Below are positions 37,516 through 45,430 of a DNA stretch of 64,000 nt, piece by piece (within the stretch, counting starts at the first letter, position 1; each line of letters begins with the position of its first letter). The notes below the pieces were generated by a model, which made no database searches, had not been told where the DNA came from, and saw nothing but the letters and a program-made list of their open reading frames with translations. This DNA comes from Leptolyngbya subtilissima AS-A7. Its GTDB lineage: Bacteria > Cyanobacteriota > Cyanobacteriia > Phormidesmidales > Phormidesmidaceae. Location: contig NZ_JAMPKY010000012.1 of NCBI RefSeq assembly GCF_039962255.1, forward strand, positions 62,001 to 126,000. Reading direction: 5' to 3'. A program made the translations under genes and the position numbers.

Positions 37516-37944
37516 CTAGACCTTGACCAGCACCTGATCGCCCTCAACCTTTGCCTCAAAGGTCTCTAGCGGCTCCCGCGCAGGGCCAGAGTCAACGGTG
37601 CCGTCTGAGTTGAAGTTACTAGCGTGGCAGGGGCAGGCAAACAGCTTTTGTTCACTATTCCAAGCCACGGTACAGCCAGCGTGGGTGCAGACCGCACTCA
37701 CGGCGATTAGAGCATCGGAAGCGTTGGGGTCGCGGATGACCGCTAGATTCTTGCCCTGAAAATTCTCATTGGCAAGGCTGCCCTGGGCATCTAGATCAGC
37801 TACGGAGCCGAGGGGGACAAACTCACCATCGGCTCCCGACCCTGCTTCAGAGGTGGAGTCAGACTGGCAGGCTGCGATCGCCACCGGCAACGAGCTAGCC
37901 AGCAGCCCAAGCGCCAGCAGATTGTTAAACTCTCGACGCTTCAT
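37516..37944 (-). CDS. Rieske [2Fe-2S] lipoprotein
   Basis: The 142-residue protein has both Rieske boxes: CTHAGC and CPCHAS, the four ligands of a [2Fe-2S] cluster. The N terminus KRREFNNLLALGLLASSL is twin-arginine-like and ends with IAAC, a probable lipobox, so it would be folded first and exported by Tat, then lipidated. It is much shorter than PetC and lacks its transmembrane organisation, so it is not the cytochrome b6f subunit. It may be an electron-transfer partner at the membrane. It follows a CobW gene by 15 bases. Confidence 0.85.
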   Translation of the reverse strand: MKRREFNNLLALGLLASSLPVAIAACQSDSTSEAGSGADGEFVPLGSVADLDAQGSLANENFQGKNLAVIRDPNASDALIAVSAVCTHAGCTVAWNSEQKLFACPCHASNFNSDGTVDSGPAREPLETFEAKVEGDQVLVKV

Positions 37945-37959
37945 AGACTCTGTTTTCCT

Positions 37960-39111
37960 CTATTTACCAAACCCCTGACCTCGCTTTGGCGAGGGAATGC
38001 CCAGGCAGGCGTTGAGCTGTTCGCGCAGGGTGTCGTGGTCTAGCCCCTGGCCAATCAGCACCAGCTGGTTCTTGGGTTCGCCCTTCCACTGGTCATCGTC
38101 GAGCGAAAAGCGCTTGCCGCTGAGGTGAAAGATGTGGCGCTTAGGGCTTTCGTCAAACCAGAGAATGCCCTTGGCGCGAAACACCGACTCGGGCAGCAGG
38201 TTATCGAGAAAATGCTGAAACTTGCGAATGGCAAAGGGGCGATCGCTAGCAAACGACAGCGACGTAAACCCATCGATGGCTAAGTGGTCAGAGTGGTGAC
38301 CGTGGGCATGACCGTGATCGTCGTGGTCGTGCTCACAGTGGCCATGGTCGTGGTCACAATTGGCGTGGTCATGGGTCTCGTGGTCGTGGTGGTCGTGCCC
38401 GTGATGGTCGTGGTCGTGCTCGGCCTCAGCGCTGTCGCTGCCAAAATATTTATCCGACTCAAACAGCCCCACGCTGAGAATCAGCGGCAGGGGCACCTGC
38501 GACTTGGTGGTGCGGAGGATTCTAGCGCCCTCTTTGACGTCGCGAATCTTGACTTCTAACAGATCAAGATCGGCGTCATCGACCAGGTCGGCCTTGTTGA
38601 GCAGAATAATGTCGCCGTAGGCAATCTGGTTATGGGCGGCCTGACTGTTGAAGAGGTCCAGGCTGTAGTTTTCGGCATCGACTACGGTGACGATGGAGTC
38701 GAGTCGGGTCATGTCGCGCAGCTCGGTGCCCAAAAATGTCAGCGCAATGGGTAAGGGGTCAGCTAACCCGGTCGTTTCAACCACCAAATAGTCAATTTTG
38801 TCCTGGCGCTCCAGCACTTTGTATACCGCTTCCATCAGGTCGTTGTTGATGGTGCAGCAGATGCAGCCATTGCTGAGTTCGACCATGGTGTCGTCGCTGT
38901 TTTCGGTGGCGATCAGCAGGTCGTTGTCGATGCCAATTTCGCCAAACTCGTTCACCAGTACAGCGGTTTTGAGCCCTTCTTGGTTGGCCAAGATGTGGTT
39001 GAGCAGGGTGGTTTTGCCGCTGCCCAAAAAGCCGGTAATGATCGTAACGGGCAGACCGTGTTTGATGTCATCCATGGCCTGGGGCTGGATGGGAGGCGCA
39101 GCGGTAGACAT
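37960..39111 (-). CDS. CobW-family GTPase with a His-rich metal-binding loop
   Basis: The 383-residue protein is a CobW/COG0523 GTPase, the class of metal (often zinc) insertases. Visible are the Walker A FLGSGKTTLLNHIL, the metal site GCICCTINNDL with CxCC, the GTP-specificity NKADLVD, and the C-terminal CobW domain (about residues 280-375). Between them, at about residues 229-274, lies a stretch extremely rich in His and Asp, encoded as GTGGTC-rich DNA, probably for metal binding. No Zur box is apparent upstream by eye. It probably transfers a metal, likely zinc, to an apo-protein. Confidence 0.92.
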   Translation of the reverse strand: MSTAAPPIQPQAMDDIKHGLPVTIITGFLGSGKTTLLNHILANQEGLKTAVLVNEFGEIGIDNDLLIATENSDDTMVELSNGCICCTINNDLMEAVYKVLERQDKIDYLVVETTGLADPLPIALTFLGTELRDMTRLDSIVTVVDAENYSLDLFNSQAAHNQIAYGDIILLNKADLVDDADLDLLEVKIRDVKEGARILRTTKSQVPLPLILSVGLFESDKYFGSDSAEAEHDHDHHGHDHHDHETHDHANCDHDHGHCEHDHDDHGHAHGHHSDHLAIDGFTSLSFASDRPFAIRKFQHFLDNLLPESVFRAKGILWFDESPKRHIFHLSGKRFSLDDDQWKGEPKNQLVLIGQGLDHDTLREQLNACLGIPSPKRGQGFGK

Positions 39112-39277
39112 GGGTGCTCTCTGAACGCAAGGACATTTTCCATACTAGCGATGAATCTGGAGTCGTGGCGGTCAGGGTTGGGATTGTTTAGGTAAGGAAG
39201 TATGGCCCCGGCCAGTCTTTGACCGTCGCGCCGCCCAAACCAGTACAATTGCATTGATTCGTTCTTAGCAACGACCT

Positions 39278-39865
39278 ATGACCCTCGCCCCCGACGCCCT
39301 ACCCCGCTGCAGCTGGGTGCACCACAACGACCCAATTGAAATCGCCTATCACGATACTGAGTGGGGGGTGCCACTACACTGCGATCGCAAGCATTTCGAG
39401 TTCATCATTCTCGATGGCTTTCAGGCCGGGCTGAGCTGGATCACGATTTTGCGCAAGCGTGAGAACTTTCGCGCCGCCTTTGATGGCTTTGACCCTGCGA
39501 TCGTCGCTGCCTACGACGAGAACAAACACCAAGAGCTTTTACAAAACACGGGCATTGTGCGCAACCGGCTCAAAATTGCCGCCGCTACCCTCAACGCCCA
39601 GGCGTTTCTCAAGGTGCAAGAAACTTTCGGCAGCTTCGATCGCTACATTTGGCAATTTGTCGAAGGCGAAACCGTGCAGAATGCTTGGCCGACCCTAGCT
39701 GATGCCCCGACTCGCACCACCGCCTCGGACGCCATGAGCAAAGACCTCAAACAGCGCGGCTTTAAGTTCGTTGGCACCACCATTTGCTACGCCTACATGC
39801 AGGCAGCAGGCATGGTCAACGACCACACCACAGACTGCTTTCGCCATCAGGAATTGGCCTCATGA
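39278..39865 (+). CDS. tag: DNA-3-methyladenine glycosylase I
   Basis: The 195-residue enzyme excises 3-methyladenine from alkylated DNA. The zinc ligands match Tag: Cys in LPRCSWV, His in IAYHDTEWGVPLH, and the C-terminal pair in NDHTTDCFRH. The adenine-recognising GLSWITILRKRENFRAAFDG is intact. It is divergent from the CobW gene and stands alone. Confidence 0.94.
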   Translation: MTLAPDALPRCSWVHHNDPIEIAYHDTEWGVPLHCDRKHFEFIILDGFQAGLSWITILRKRENFRAAFDGFDPAIVAAYDENKHQELLQNTGIVRNRLKIAAATLNAQAFLKVQETFGSFDRYIWQFVEGETVQNAWPTLADAPTRTTASDAMSKDLKQRGFKFVGTTICYAYMQAAGMVNDHTTDCFRHQELAS

Positions 39866-39956
39866 CTCAGCCAACCTCCGCTGGAAGCGTAGTAAAGAAC
39901 GAAGCTGTAAATAGTCGGTTACAGTACCTAGCTCTGCCAATGTTGAGACAGTCAGC

Positions 39957-40535
39957 TTACGCATCCTGCGCGTTGACAATACCGTCGTATTCATCTGAAT
40001 AAACGTATTTTCCGGTCTCACACCCTTCAACAAAAGCAGCAAACCACAAGTCAAAATTATCAGCTTTAACTTCTCGTGTTGCCTCATCATGCCAAAAGTC
40101 AATAATTTGGCCAACACAGCCTCCCTTGGCAGGATTTAGATCCAAACAATCGTGATTGCCTGAACCATCATGTGTTATCGGAATCCATTTAGCGTTCCAC
40201 CAATCGTCTTTAACTGGTCCACGAGGATCGCTTTTATAATCATTGAAATCGCCGCTATCGAGCAGGTCCTTCCAAACTTTCCACTCATCCTGAATGCGTT
40301 CTAACGAAAGAAACTCTCGTGCGTCAATAAAACCATCTGCGTAGTCGACTTGCCCATTATGAATGCGATAAGCGGCTTTAAAATCATCAGGAAATTGAAT
40401 CGATAAAAACGCTTCGGTTTGGATAATTTGTTCTTCTGTTGCGCCAGATTGCAATGTTTCCAAAAGTGCGGGCGCGTTGATAGTGAGCCACGCCTCAAGC
40501 CGATTCCATAAATCTTGCATAACGTTCGCATCCAT
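39957..40535 (-). CDS. SMI1/KNR4-family protein
   Basis: The 192-residue protein matches the SMI1/KNR4 (SUKH) fold: GATEEQIIQTEAFLSIQFPD and FPDDFKAAYRIHNGQ, then WIPITHDGSGNHDCLDLNP and GQIIDFWHDE. SUKH proteins are often immunity proteins to contact-dependent toxins, but there is no toxin gene beside it here. The DNA is visibly less GC-rich than its neighbours, which suggests recent arrival. Gap regions on both sides are poor in signals. Confidence 0.85.
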   Translation of the reverse strand: MDANVMQDLWNRLEAWLTINAPALLETLQSGATEEQIIQTEAFLSIQFPDDFKAAYRIHNGQVDYADGFIDAREFLSLERIQDEWKVWKDLLDSGDFNDYKSDPRGPVKDDWWNAKWIPITHDGSGNHDCLDLNPAKGGCVGQIIDFWHDEATREVKADNFDLWFAAFVEGCETGKYVYSDEYDGIVNAQDA

Positions 40536-40904
40536 ACGCTTGGCTTAGTGATCAAAGTTTGCTTCACTGTTGACACCTAGCTCCGGCTTAAACGATGGAG
40601 GATCGCGATCCCTAACACCCGAGAAAGTGCGTCACATGCTTTAGGCAGCCTCGCTGGGATAGACCGCACCATCAAAATTCTTTATTCCCTAGGCTACGCC
40701 GACCCTAACGACTGAAGCGATCTCATTCCCGTATCCAACAGTGAAGTTGTTGGCCCAGGTAAATCTGAGGAGCATACACATTCCCATCCGTGGATGGTCA
40801 TTTTGACCAAAACCGTACTCATCGAGTAAGCGACTAAAACGATCGAGTCTCTGCTGCTGTCTCCTAACCCTAGGCGATCGCAGCGGGACTCGCTGTGTTT
40901 AGCT
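40536..40904. other. Intergenic region, gene-poor
   Basis: About 370 bases that separate the SMI1-like gene from the adenylate-kinase/thioredoxin gene. Frames are short and broken. No hairpin or motif stands out apart from HIP1-like GATCGC. Confidence 0.35.
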
Positions 40905-41795
40905 TCAAGCCAACAGGCGAGTTACCGCCGCATTGTATTCCTGATAAGACTTGATTCCTGTTAGGGTCTCCAGCCGCTCGCCATCTCTAAAGAACATCAC
41001 CGCCGGTATGCCCTTGAGCTCAAATCGCTTGGTGATCTGCCGATTAGCATCAAAGTCGATCTTTCTCACCGTGACCGAATCACTGTAGGCCTCGGCTAGT
41101 TTATCGATCGATGGCGTCACCTGTTTGCAAGAGCCACACCAAGACGCCATACAATCGACCACCAGCAAGGGTTCACTGGCCAACAGCGCATCGAGTTCAG
41201 CCTCGTCGCGAATTAGTTTGGCGGCACCCGTGTCTTCTTCGCCCAGCTGGGTCAGAGCGTTGGCTACCTCCGCAGACGACAGGTTGGCATTAATGGTGGC
41301 GAGCTGCGATCGCTGCTGATAGTACTCAATCAGCGGCTCTAACGACTGCTGATAGGTCTCTAACCGGTCTCGGATGGTGGAAATTGGCGGCTTTTCGCTG
41401 CTTTCGTTTAAGAGTCGGATGATCAAAAACTCAGTTGTCGCTTTGAGATAAGCCGCCGTCGCTGGTGGCTGCCCTACCGCTGCCCACCACTCATCAAACG
41501 CCTGGACCTGAGCCAGCGATCGCGGGAATCCCTCCAAAACCCAGCCTTTGAGCATAGTATCGGGCTGCTCAAACCGCTTGCGGATCAGCTTCATGGCCAG
41601 AGCATCGGGAATCAGCTCGCCCGCATCTACGTAGGGACGAGCCTCTACACCAATCGCAGTCTCTGCGGCGATCGCCCCGCGAACCAGTTCCCCCATAGCC
41701 ACATGGGGAACTTGCCAGCGTTCAGCTAGCGCAGCCGCTTGCGCCTTTAGCCCTACGCCAGGAAGGCCCAGTAGGATAAATTGCTTAGTTTTCAT
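40905..41795 (-). CDS. Adenylate-kinase-like domain fused to a C-terminal thioredoxin domain
   Basis: The 296-residue protein has two parts. Residues 1-185 resemble adenylate kinase: GLPGVGLKAQ in the P-loop place (canonical GxPGxGKGTQ), VPHVAMGELVRG, GWVLEGFPRSLAQVQ and a shortened region without a full LID domain. Residues about 190-296 are a thioredoxin: LLVVDCMASWCGSCKQ with WCGSC replacing WCGPC, FDANRQITKRFELKGIPAVM with cis-Pro. The usual P-loop Lys is shifted one place, so kinase activity is doubtful. The fusion suggests redox control of, or redox sensing by, the nucleotide domain. Confidence 0.85.
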   Translation of the reverse strand: MKTKQFILLGLPGVGLKAQAAALAERWQVPHVAMGELVRGAIAAETAIGVEARPYVDAGELIPDALAMKLIRKRFEQPDTMLKGWVLEGFPRSLAQVQAFDEWWAAVGQPPATAAYLKATTEFLIIRLLNESSEKPPISTIRDRLETYQQSLEPLIEYYQQRSQLATINANLSSAEVANALTQLGEEDTGAAKLIRDEAELDALLASEPLLVVDCMASWCGSCKQVTPSIDKLAEAYSDSVTVRKIDFDANRQITKRFELKGIPAVMFFRDGERLETLTGIKSYQEYNAAVTRLLA

Positions 41796-41969
41796 AGAAT
41801 GGCAATATCCTTCTTCCGCTGTTCATCCCTACATTCATCATCTATGTCAAAGGGCTAAAACCTGAGTTTTTTAACCTCATTTAACGGCAGGCCAAGAATA
41901 ACCATTGGGCTAATTTAGGCTTCGAGTAACAGTGATGAGTACACCCTTGATCTGATTCGCCCCGTCTCC

Positions 41970-42794
41970 ATGCCGTCATCTCCACCTCGCATTTACTGCC
42001 TCCCCGCTACCGACGCTCCAGTGGTAGCGGTATTTCGACGTGGACCTAGTCAGTGGGCTCACGTCGGTCGCTGGGATTTGGCTCAGAACTGCTACGAGCC
42101 AGGGGGCTGGTTACGGGGCCGCATTTTTCCCCGGCGCTCAGACATTTCCCCCGATGGGCGCTGGCTGTGCTACTTTGCTCACAACCCCAAAGCTCGCTGG
42201 GAATATGGAGACGCCTATGTCGCCGTATCCAAGCTGCCCTGGCTGACGGCCCTCCATGCCTTCGCCACCTGCGGCACCTGGACTCGGGGTTACTACTTCA
42301 CGACGGGTGGCAGCCGCGAAGACTCAAAAGCTACCACTCTGCCTATTCCCTATGATCTCACGTTCATTCCGGTTGAGCAGTTCGCTAACGAACGGCGGCG
42401 GGGCTGGCTAGAAGCCCGCAATTCACCACCTCGTAGTGTCGGTGGCCCCTGGGATGAAAACCGCAATGCTCGCTTGCAAAAACCACAGCCGGGAGGCCCC
42501 TACTTGCTGCGGCTAGAAAGCCTGGGCCGGGCCGGCGGCGAATTTGGGGTTGGCCAGGCGATAGACGGCCTGCGAGTAGTCTATGCCCTTGAATCGGAGC
42601 AAGACATCAAGATTCTAAATGATGTGCAATGGGCTGACTGGACTGCCCAAGGACAACTGCCGGTAGCTACTCGCAGTGGCAAACTGCAAGTTCGCGAGTT
42701 GCAGAAGCATTCCTTTAAGGTCGCTTTTGAGGCCGATCTATCTGCATTGCAGCCAGAGCCGATGGAGGCTCCTGATTGGGCTCAGCGATGGTAA
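41970..42794 (+). CDS. Uncharacterised protein, possibly WD/propeller-like
   Basis: The 274-residue protein has no family that I recognise. It is soluble, rich in Trp and Pro, and lacks signal or membrane helices. Segments such as SQWAHVGRWDLAQ, ISPDGRWLCYFAHNP and AYVAVSKLPWLTALHAF read like a stretch of beta-propeller blades. The end, QPEPMEAPDWAQRW, has a WAQRW motif repeated from DW-type pairs. It is flanked by opposite-strand genes, and its start is ATG 41970. Confidence 0.5.
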   Translation: MPSSPPRIYCLPATDAPVVAVFRRGPSQWAHVGRWDLAQNCYEPGGWLRGRIFPRRSDISPDGRWLCYFAHNPKARWEYGDAYVAVSKLPWLTALHAFATCGTWTRGYYFTTGGSREDSKATTLPIPYDLTFIPVEQFANERRRGWLEARNSPPRSVGGPWDENRNARLQKPQPGGPYLLRLESLGRAGGEFGVGQAIDGLRVVYALESEQDIKILNDVQWADWTAQGQLPVATRSGKLQVRELQKHSFKVAFEADLSALQPEPMEAPDWAQRW

Positions 42795-42899
42795 TAGAAA
42801 AAACAGGTGAGCCACAAACTGCCCAAACTAGGCGATAGATAGCCTACAACCAACAGTTTTCTCCTAAAAGTCTTCCCCTAACCGGCAAGCGTTGGGTTT

Positions 42900-43202
42900 C
42901 TAGTCGTCCCCGCCCTTCTTCTTGCCTTGCCCATTAGACGAATTCTCTTTTCTATCTTCATCAACGACTGGCAGGGTTGTAGCAGAGTTGACCTGAGGCG
43001 AATCGGGCAGTGGAGAGAGTTGGGTTGGAGAAACTGGAGCCGTTGTAGCCGAGCTAGGTGGAGATGCAGGTGGGGCTTGCAAAGAACGCTGCACCACGAT
43101 TGGAATAGCAGTAGTACCAACTAAAGCGACGGTACCAACCAACCCTTTAAGCAGCAGTGACTTCAAGTTGTTCGTTTCGGGGGCAGAGTCAGAGTTACTC
43201 AT
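42900..43202 (-). CDS. Small single-helix membrane protein with Pro/Ser-rich tail
   Basis: The 100-residue protein has one hydrophobic segment (about residues 18-36, GLVGTVALVGTTAIPIVVQ) and then a Pro/Ser/Thr-rich, probably disordered part ending in KENSSNGQGKKKGGDD. I see no family. Its layout, a short cytoplasmic N terminus and a membrane anchor with an exported or cytoplasmic tail, is all that can be read. The frame is plausible but evidence for a true gene is limited. Confidence 0.45.
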   Translation of the reverse strand: MSNSDSAPETNNLKSLLLKGLVGTVALVGTTAIPIVVQRSLQAPPASPPSSATTAPVSPTQLSPLPDSPQVNSATTLPVVDEDRKENSSNGQGKKKGGDD

Positions 43203-43446
43203 AAATTTAGTAATCGTTCGTTTTAAAGACTCTTTAGGGCGATGTGTCTTGTCAGTAGAATACCCTGCATCGCTTGATTGGTTGACTCTCTGTGGTCACT
43301 TTTGGTTCCGTCTGCTCAGTTCTATGAAGGCGCGATCGCGCAAGACTTTGCCAACGTAAATTTTTGAAGAATATACAGAAAAAACCTTAGCCCGTGGCCA
43401 AGTAGCTAGATCACACAACTCATGCGAAATGGGTCAACGGTAAGCT

Positions 43447-43764
43447 CTATTCAGACGCCTTACCGTCTCGTCGGCCTAGCTCGTATACGCCGCAGCCGAT
43501 CGCAGACAGCACCCCCAAACTGACGGCCCAACTGCCGCCCAGCGACAGCGTCAGACCGTAGTGCGCTAAACCACCCACTGCCAAAAAGGGCAGGACGCCC
43601 AGCAGCGATGCCGCGGGCGAGTCCGCGCCTAGCCAGCCCTCAAAAGTTGAAATTACTCGGTCGGCTAAGGGCGAAAAGCCCCAGTACAGCGCGATCGCCC
43701 ACAGAGCAGTGCCAGCAATAGTGGCGGTATCGAAATCAACGGGCAAGGACGACAAAGCAGTCAC
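43447..43764 (-). CDS. Small membrane protein of unknown function
   Basis: The 105-residue protein has three hydrophobic segments: ATIAGTALWAIALYWGF, AASLLGVLPFLAVGGLAHYG and SWAVSLGVLSAIGCGVYELG. I do not recognise a family. It lies 52 bases downstream of ycf66 on the same strand and may share its transcript, with no evidence for a related job. Confidence 0.55.
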   Translation of the reverse strand: MTALSSLPVDFDTATIAGTALWAIALYWGFSPLADRVISTFEGWLGADSPAASLLGVLPFLAVGGLAHYGLTLSLGGSWAVSLGVLSAIGCGVYELGRRDGKASE

Positions 43765-43816
43765 CGGAGCGAGGCCAGAGCATTAGCCGAAGTGAAGTCA
43801 AAGGCTTTCACCGCAC

Positions 43817-44602
43817 CTAGAGCGGGTCGCGATCGGGGCGGTAATCGGGCCGAGGTGGCTGTGGACCGGGATCAATGCGGTAGCGATCGTTGTATTCACC
43901 GCGGTTTTTGGGGGGGCGACGACGACGCACGCGATCGTCGGTAGGACGAGGATTATTGTCGTAGTAGGGCTGACCGTCAGGGCCATCCATGGGGCGATCG
44001 CCCATGAAGCGGCCGTCTACGGGGCGATCGCTAGGCCGATCCATACGACCGTCCACGGGGCGATCGCCAGGCCGATCCACGGGGATATCTTCGCGACGCA
44101 TGGGGCGACCATCGCCGTAGACGTCGGGGGTGTAGGGAGGCCGTCCGGTCGGTTCACCGCGCCCCTCAAGCATAGGCCGAGGACGATTGTAGGGATCGGC
44201 GGGGCCATAGTCGCGGCGGTCTAGCTCAGCGCGGAGGTTGGCACGGTTGTCAGGAGCATAAGCCGGCGGGCGACTACCTCGGGGCGGGCGGTAGCCGCCA
44301 CCGCCACCAAAATCGCCGCCGTCGCCCGGAAAGCCCACTTTAGCGAGCGGCGTTCTGGAATTGATGTTCTGAATCATCAGCGACACCACCATGCCCACCA
44401 ACAGCATTTGCTGAAAGGAGGAGATGACGTCCATGCCTAGGTTGCCGAGCAGGAACACCCCTGACAGCAAAAACAGAATGGCATAGACCTTGTCAGAGTC
44501 GCGCTCATAGCCGGGCTTTAGCCGATCTAAGAAGAACAGCGCCACGCCGCAAATCACCATAAAGATGCCCAGCAGCAGGGGGACGGGGGTACCAAAATTC
44601 AC
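43817..44602 (-). CDS. ycf66: Ycf66-family protein with a long disordered tail
   Basis: The 261-residue protein starts with two membrane helices typical of Ycf66 (FGTPVPLLLGIFMVICGVAL and AILFLLSGVFLLGNLGMDVI), then MVVSLMIQNINSRTP. The second half (about residues 100-261) is Gly/Arg/Pro/Asp-rich and disordered, with repeats DRPGDRPVDGRMDRPSDRPV. The DNA under the repeats contains several HIP1 octamers (43990-44080). Ycf66 is found in cyanobacteria and some plastids; function unknown. It lies downstream of psbX. Confidence 0.88.
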   Translation of the reverse strand: MNFGTPVPLLLGIFMVICGVALFFLDRLKPGYERDSDKVYAILFLLSGVFLLGNLGMDVISSFQQMLLVGMVVSLMIQNINSRTPLAKVGFPGDGGDFGGGGGYRPPRGSRPPAYAPDNRANLRAELDRRDYGPADPYNRPRPMLEGRGEPTGRPPYTPDVYGDGRPMRREDIPVDRPGDRPVDGRMDRPSDRPVDGRFMGDRPMDGPDGQPYYDNNPRPTDDRVRRRRPPKNRGEYNDRYRIDPGPQPPRPDYRPDRDPL

Positions 44603-44670
44603 GGCAAATTCCTCTTAGGCGATCGCCTCTGCCAACCGAACACGTTAATTCTAGCCGACTTAGCGAAAAA

Positions 44671-44697
44671 ATCGGGAACGCCGCAAGGGTTCCCGAT
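44671..44697 (-). terminator. psbX terminator
   Basis: ATCGGGAAC and GTTCCCGAT pair around a 9-base loop; on the minus strand the stem is followed by TTTTTT. It lies about 58 bases past the psbX stop and before ycf66, so most transcripts of psbX should end here. Confidence 0.8.
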
Positions 44698-44754
44698 CGC
44701 AAGACTGCTAGGTTGTGCCCTCTGACCTATGCCAGCGGGCACAGCTCTTTGAGA

Positions 44755-44874
44755 CTACTGGCGTTGAATCTTGTCGCGCTGGCTAACAAAAAACAGGAAA
44801 GCGCTAGCCGGTACAACAATAATCACGGCTCCAGCCAGAATGCTCAGCAAAAAGTTAGTTAAAGACGGTGTCAT
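44755..44874 (-). CDS. psbX: Photosystem II subunit PsbX
   Basis: A 39-residue single-helix protein begins [20 protein letters not shown] and ends SQRDKIQRQ. This matches PsbX (SLxNFLxSxxxGAVIVVIP...SQKDKIQR). PsbX is a small membrane subunit near the QB site of PSII. ATG 44874 is the start and TAG at 44755-44757 the stop. The gene is too short for many gene finders. A terminator separates it from ycf66. Confidence 0.92.
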   Translation of the reverse strand: MTPSLTNFLLSILAGAVIIVVPASAFLFFVSQRDKIQRQ

Positions 44875-45088
44875 ATGCCTTTGTCCTGAATAATGATTTA
44901 GACAAATTGTTACCAATCATTATTGATCAAGTTCTGCCCCCTGCCCATAGCGTGGGAGGGGCGATCGCAAGTATTTATCTCAACTGAGCAAGATTAGCCC
45001 AGCCAAGGGCATCCCAGCGCCAAAAATAAGGCTGAGTAAAGCTTTAGAATTGTACATAACTGCAACGGCGATTTTTTGGAGGGCAACC

Positions 45089-45373
45089 GTGGCCGCTACA
45101 CAAGTGCTGACTATTGGCGTGGGCCTGCTGCTAGGGCTGATGACCCTGCTGTTTATCTTTCGCATTGTGCTGACCTGGTATCCCCAGGCCGACCTGTCTA
45201 AGCTGCCCTTTTCGCTCATCGCTTGGCCAACGGAACCCTTGCTGGTGCCCATGCGCAAGCTCGTCCCCCCAATTGGTGGCGTGGACATTGCTCCAGTCGT
45301 TTGGGTGGGCATCGTCACCCTGCTGCGGGAAATTCTAGTCGGCCAGCAGGGCCTATTGCGGATGCTGGGCTAG
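45089..45373 (+). CDS. YggT-family membrane protein
   Basis: The 94-residue protein has two helical hydrophobic regions: TIGVGLLLGLMTLLFIFRIV and IAPVVWVGIVTLLREILVG, with the YggT loop LTWYPQADLSKLP and WPTEPLLVPMRKLVPPIGGVD. YggT proteins affect cell division, nucleoid partition and thylakoid biogenesis in cyanobacteria and plastids (family knowledge). I chose GTG 45089, with GGAGGG upstream as ribosome-binding site; the frame upstream is not family-like. Confidence 0.88.
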   Translation: MAATQVLTIGVGLLLGLMTLLFIFRIVLTWYPQADLSKLPFSLIAWPTEPLLVPMRKLVPPIGGVDIAPVVWVGIVTLLREILVGQQGLLRMLG

Positions 45374-45381
45374 GCAAAGAG

Positions 45382-45419
45382 ATGCTGTGTTGGTAACTTG
45401 GACGTTGCCAACACAGCAT
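45382..45419. terminator. Bidirectional terminator between yggT and accC
   Basis: ATGCTGTGTTGG (45382-45393) and CCAACACAGCAT (45408-45419) form a perfect 12-bp stem between two convergent genes, directly before the accC stop. Confidence 0.8.
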
Positions 45420-45430
45420 TTACGGTTTGA

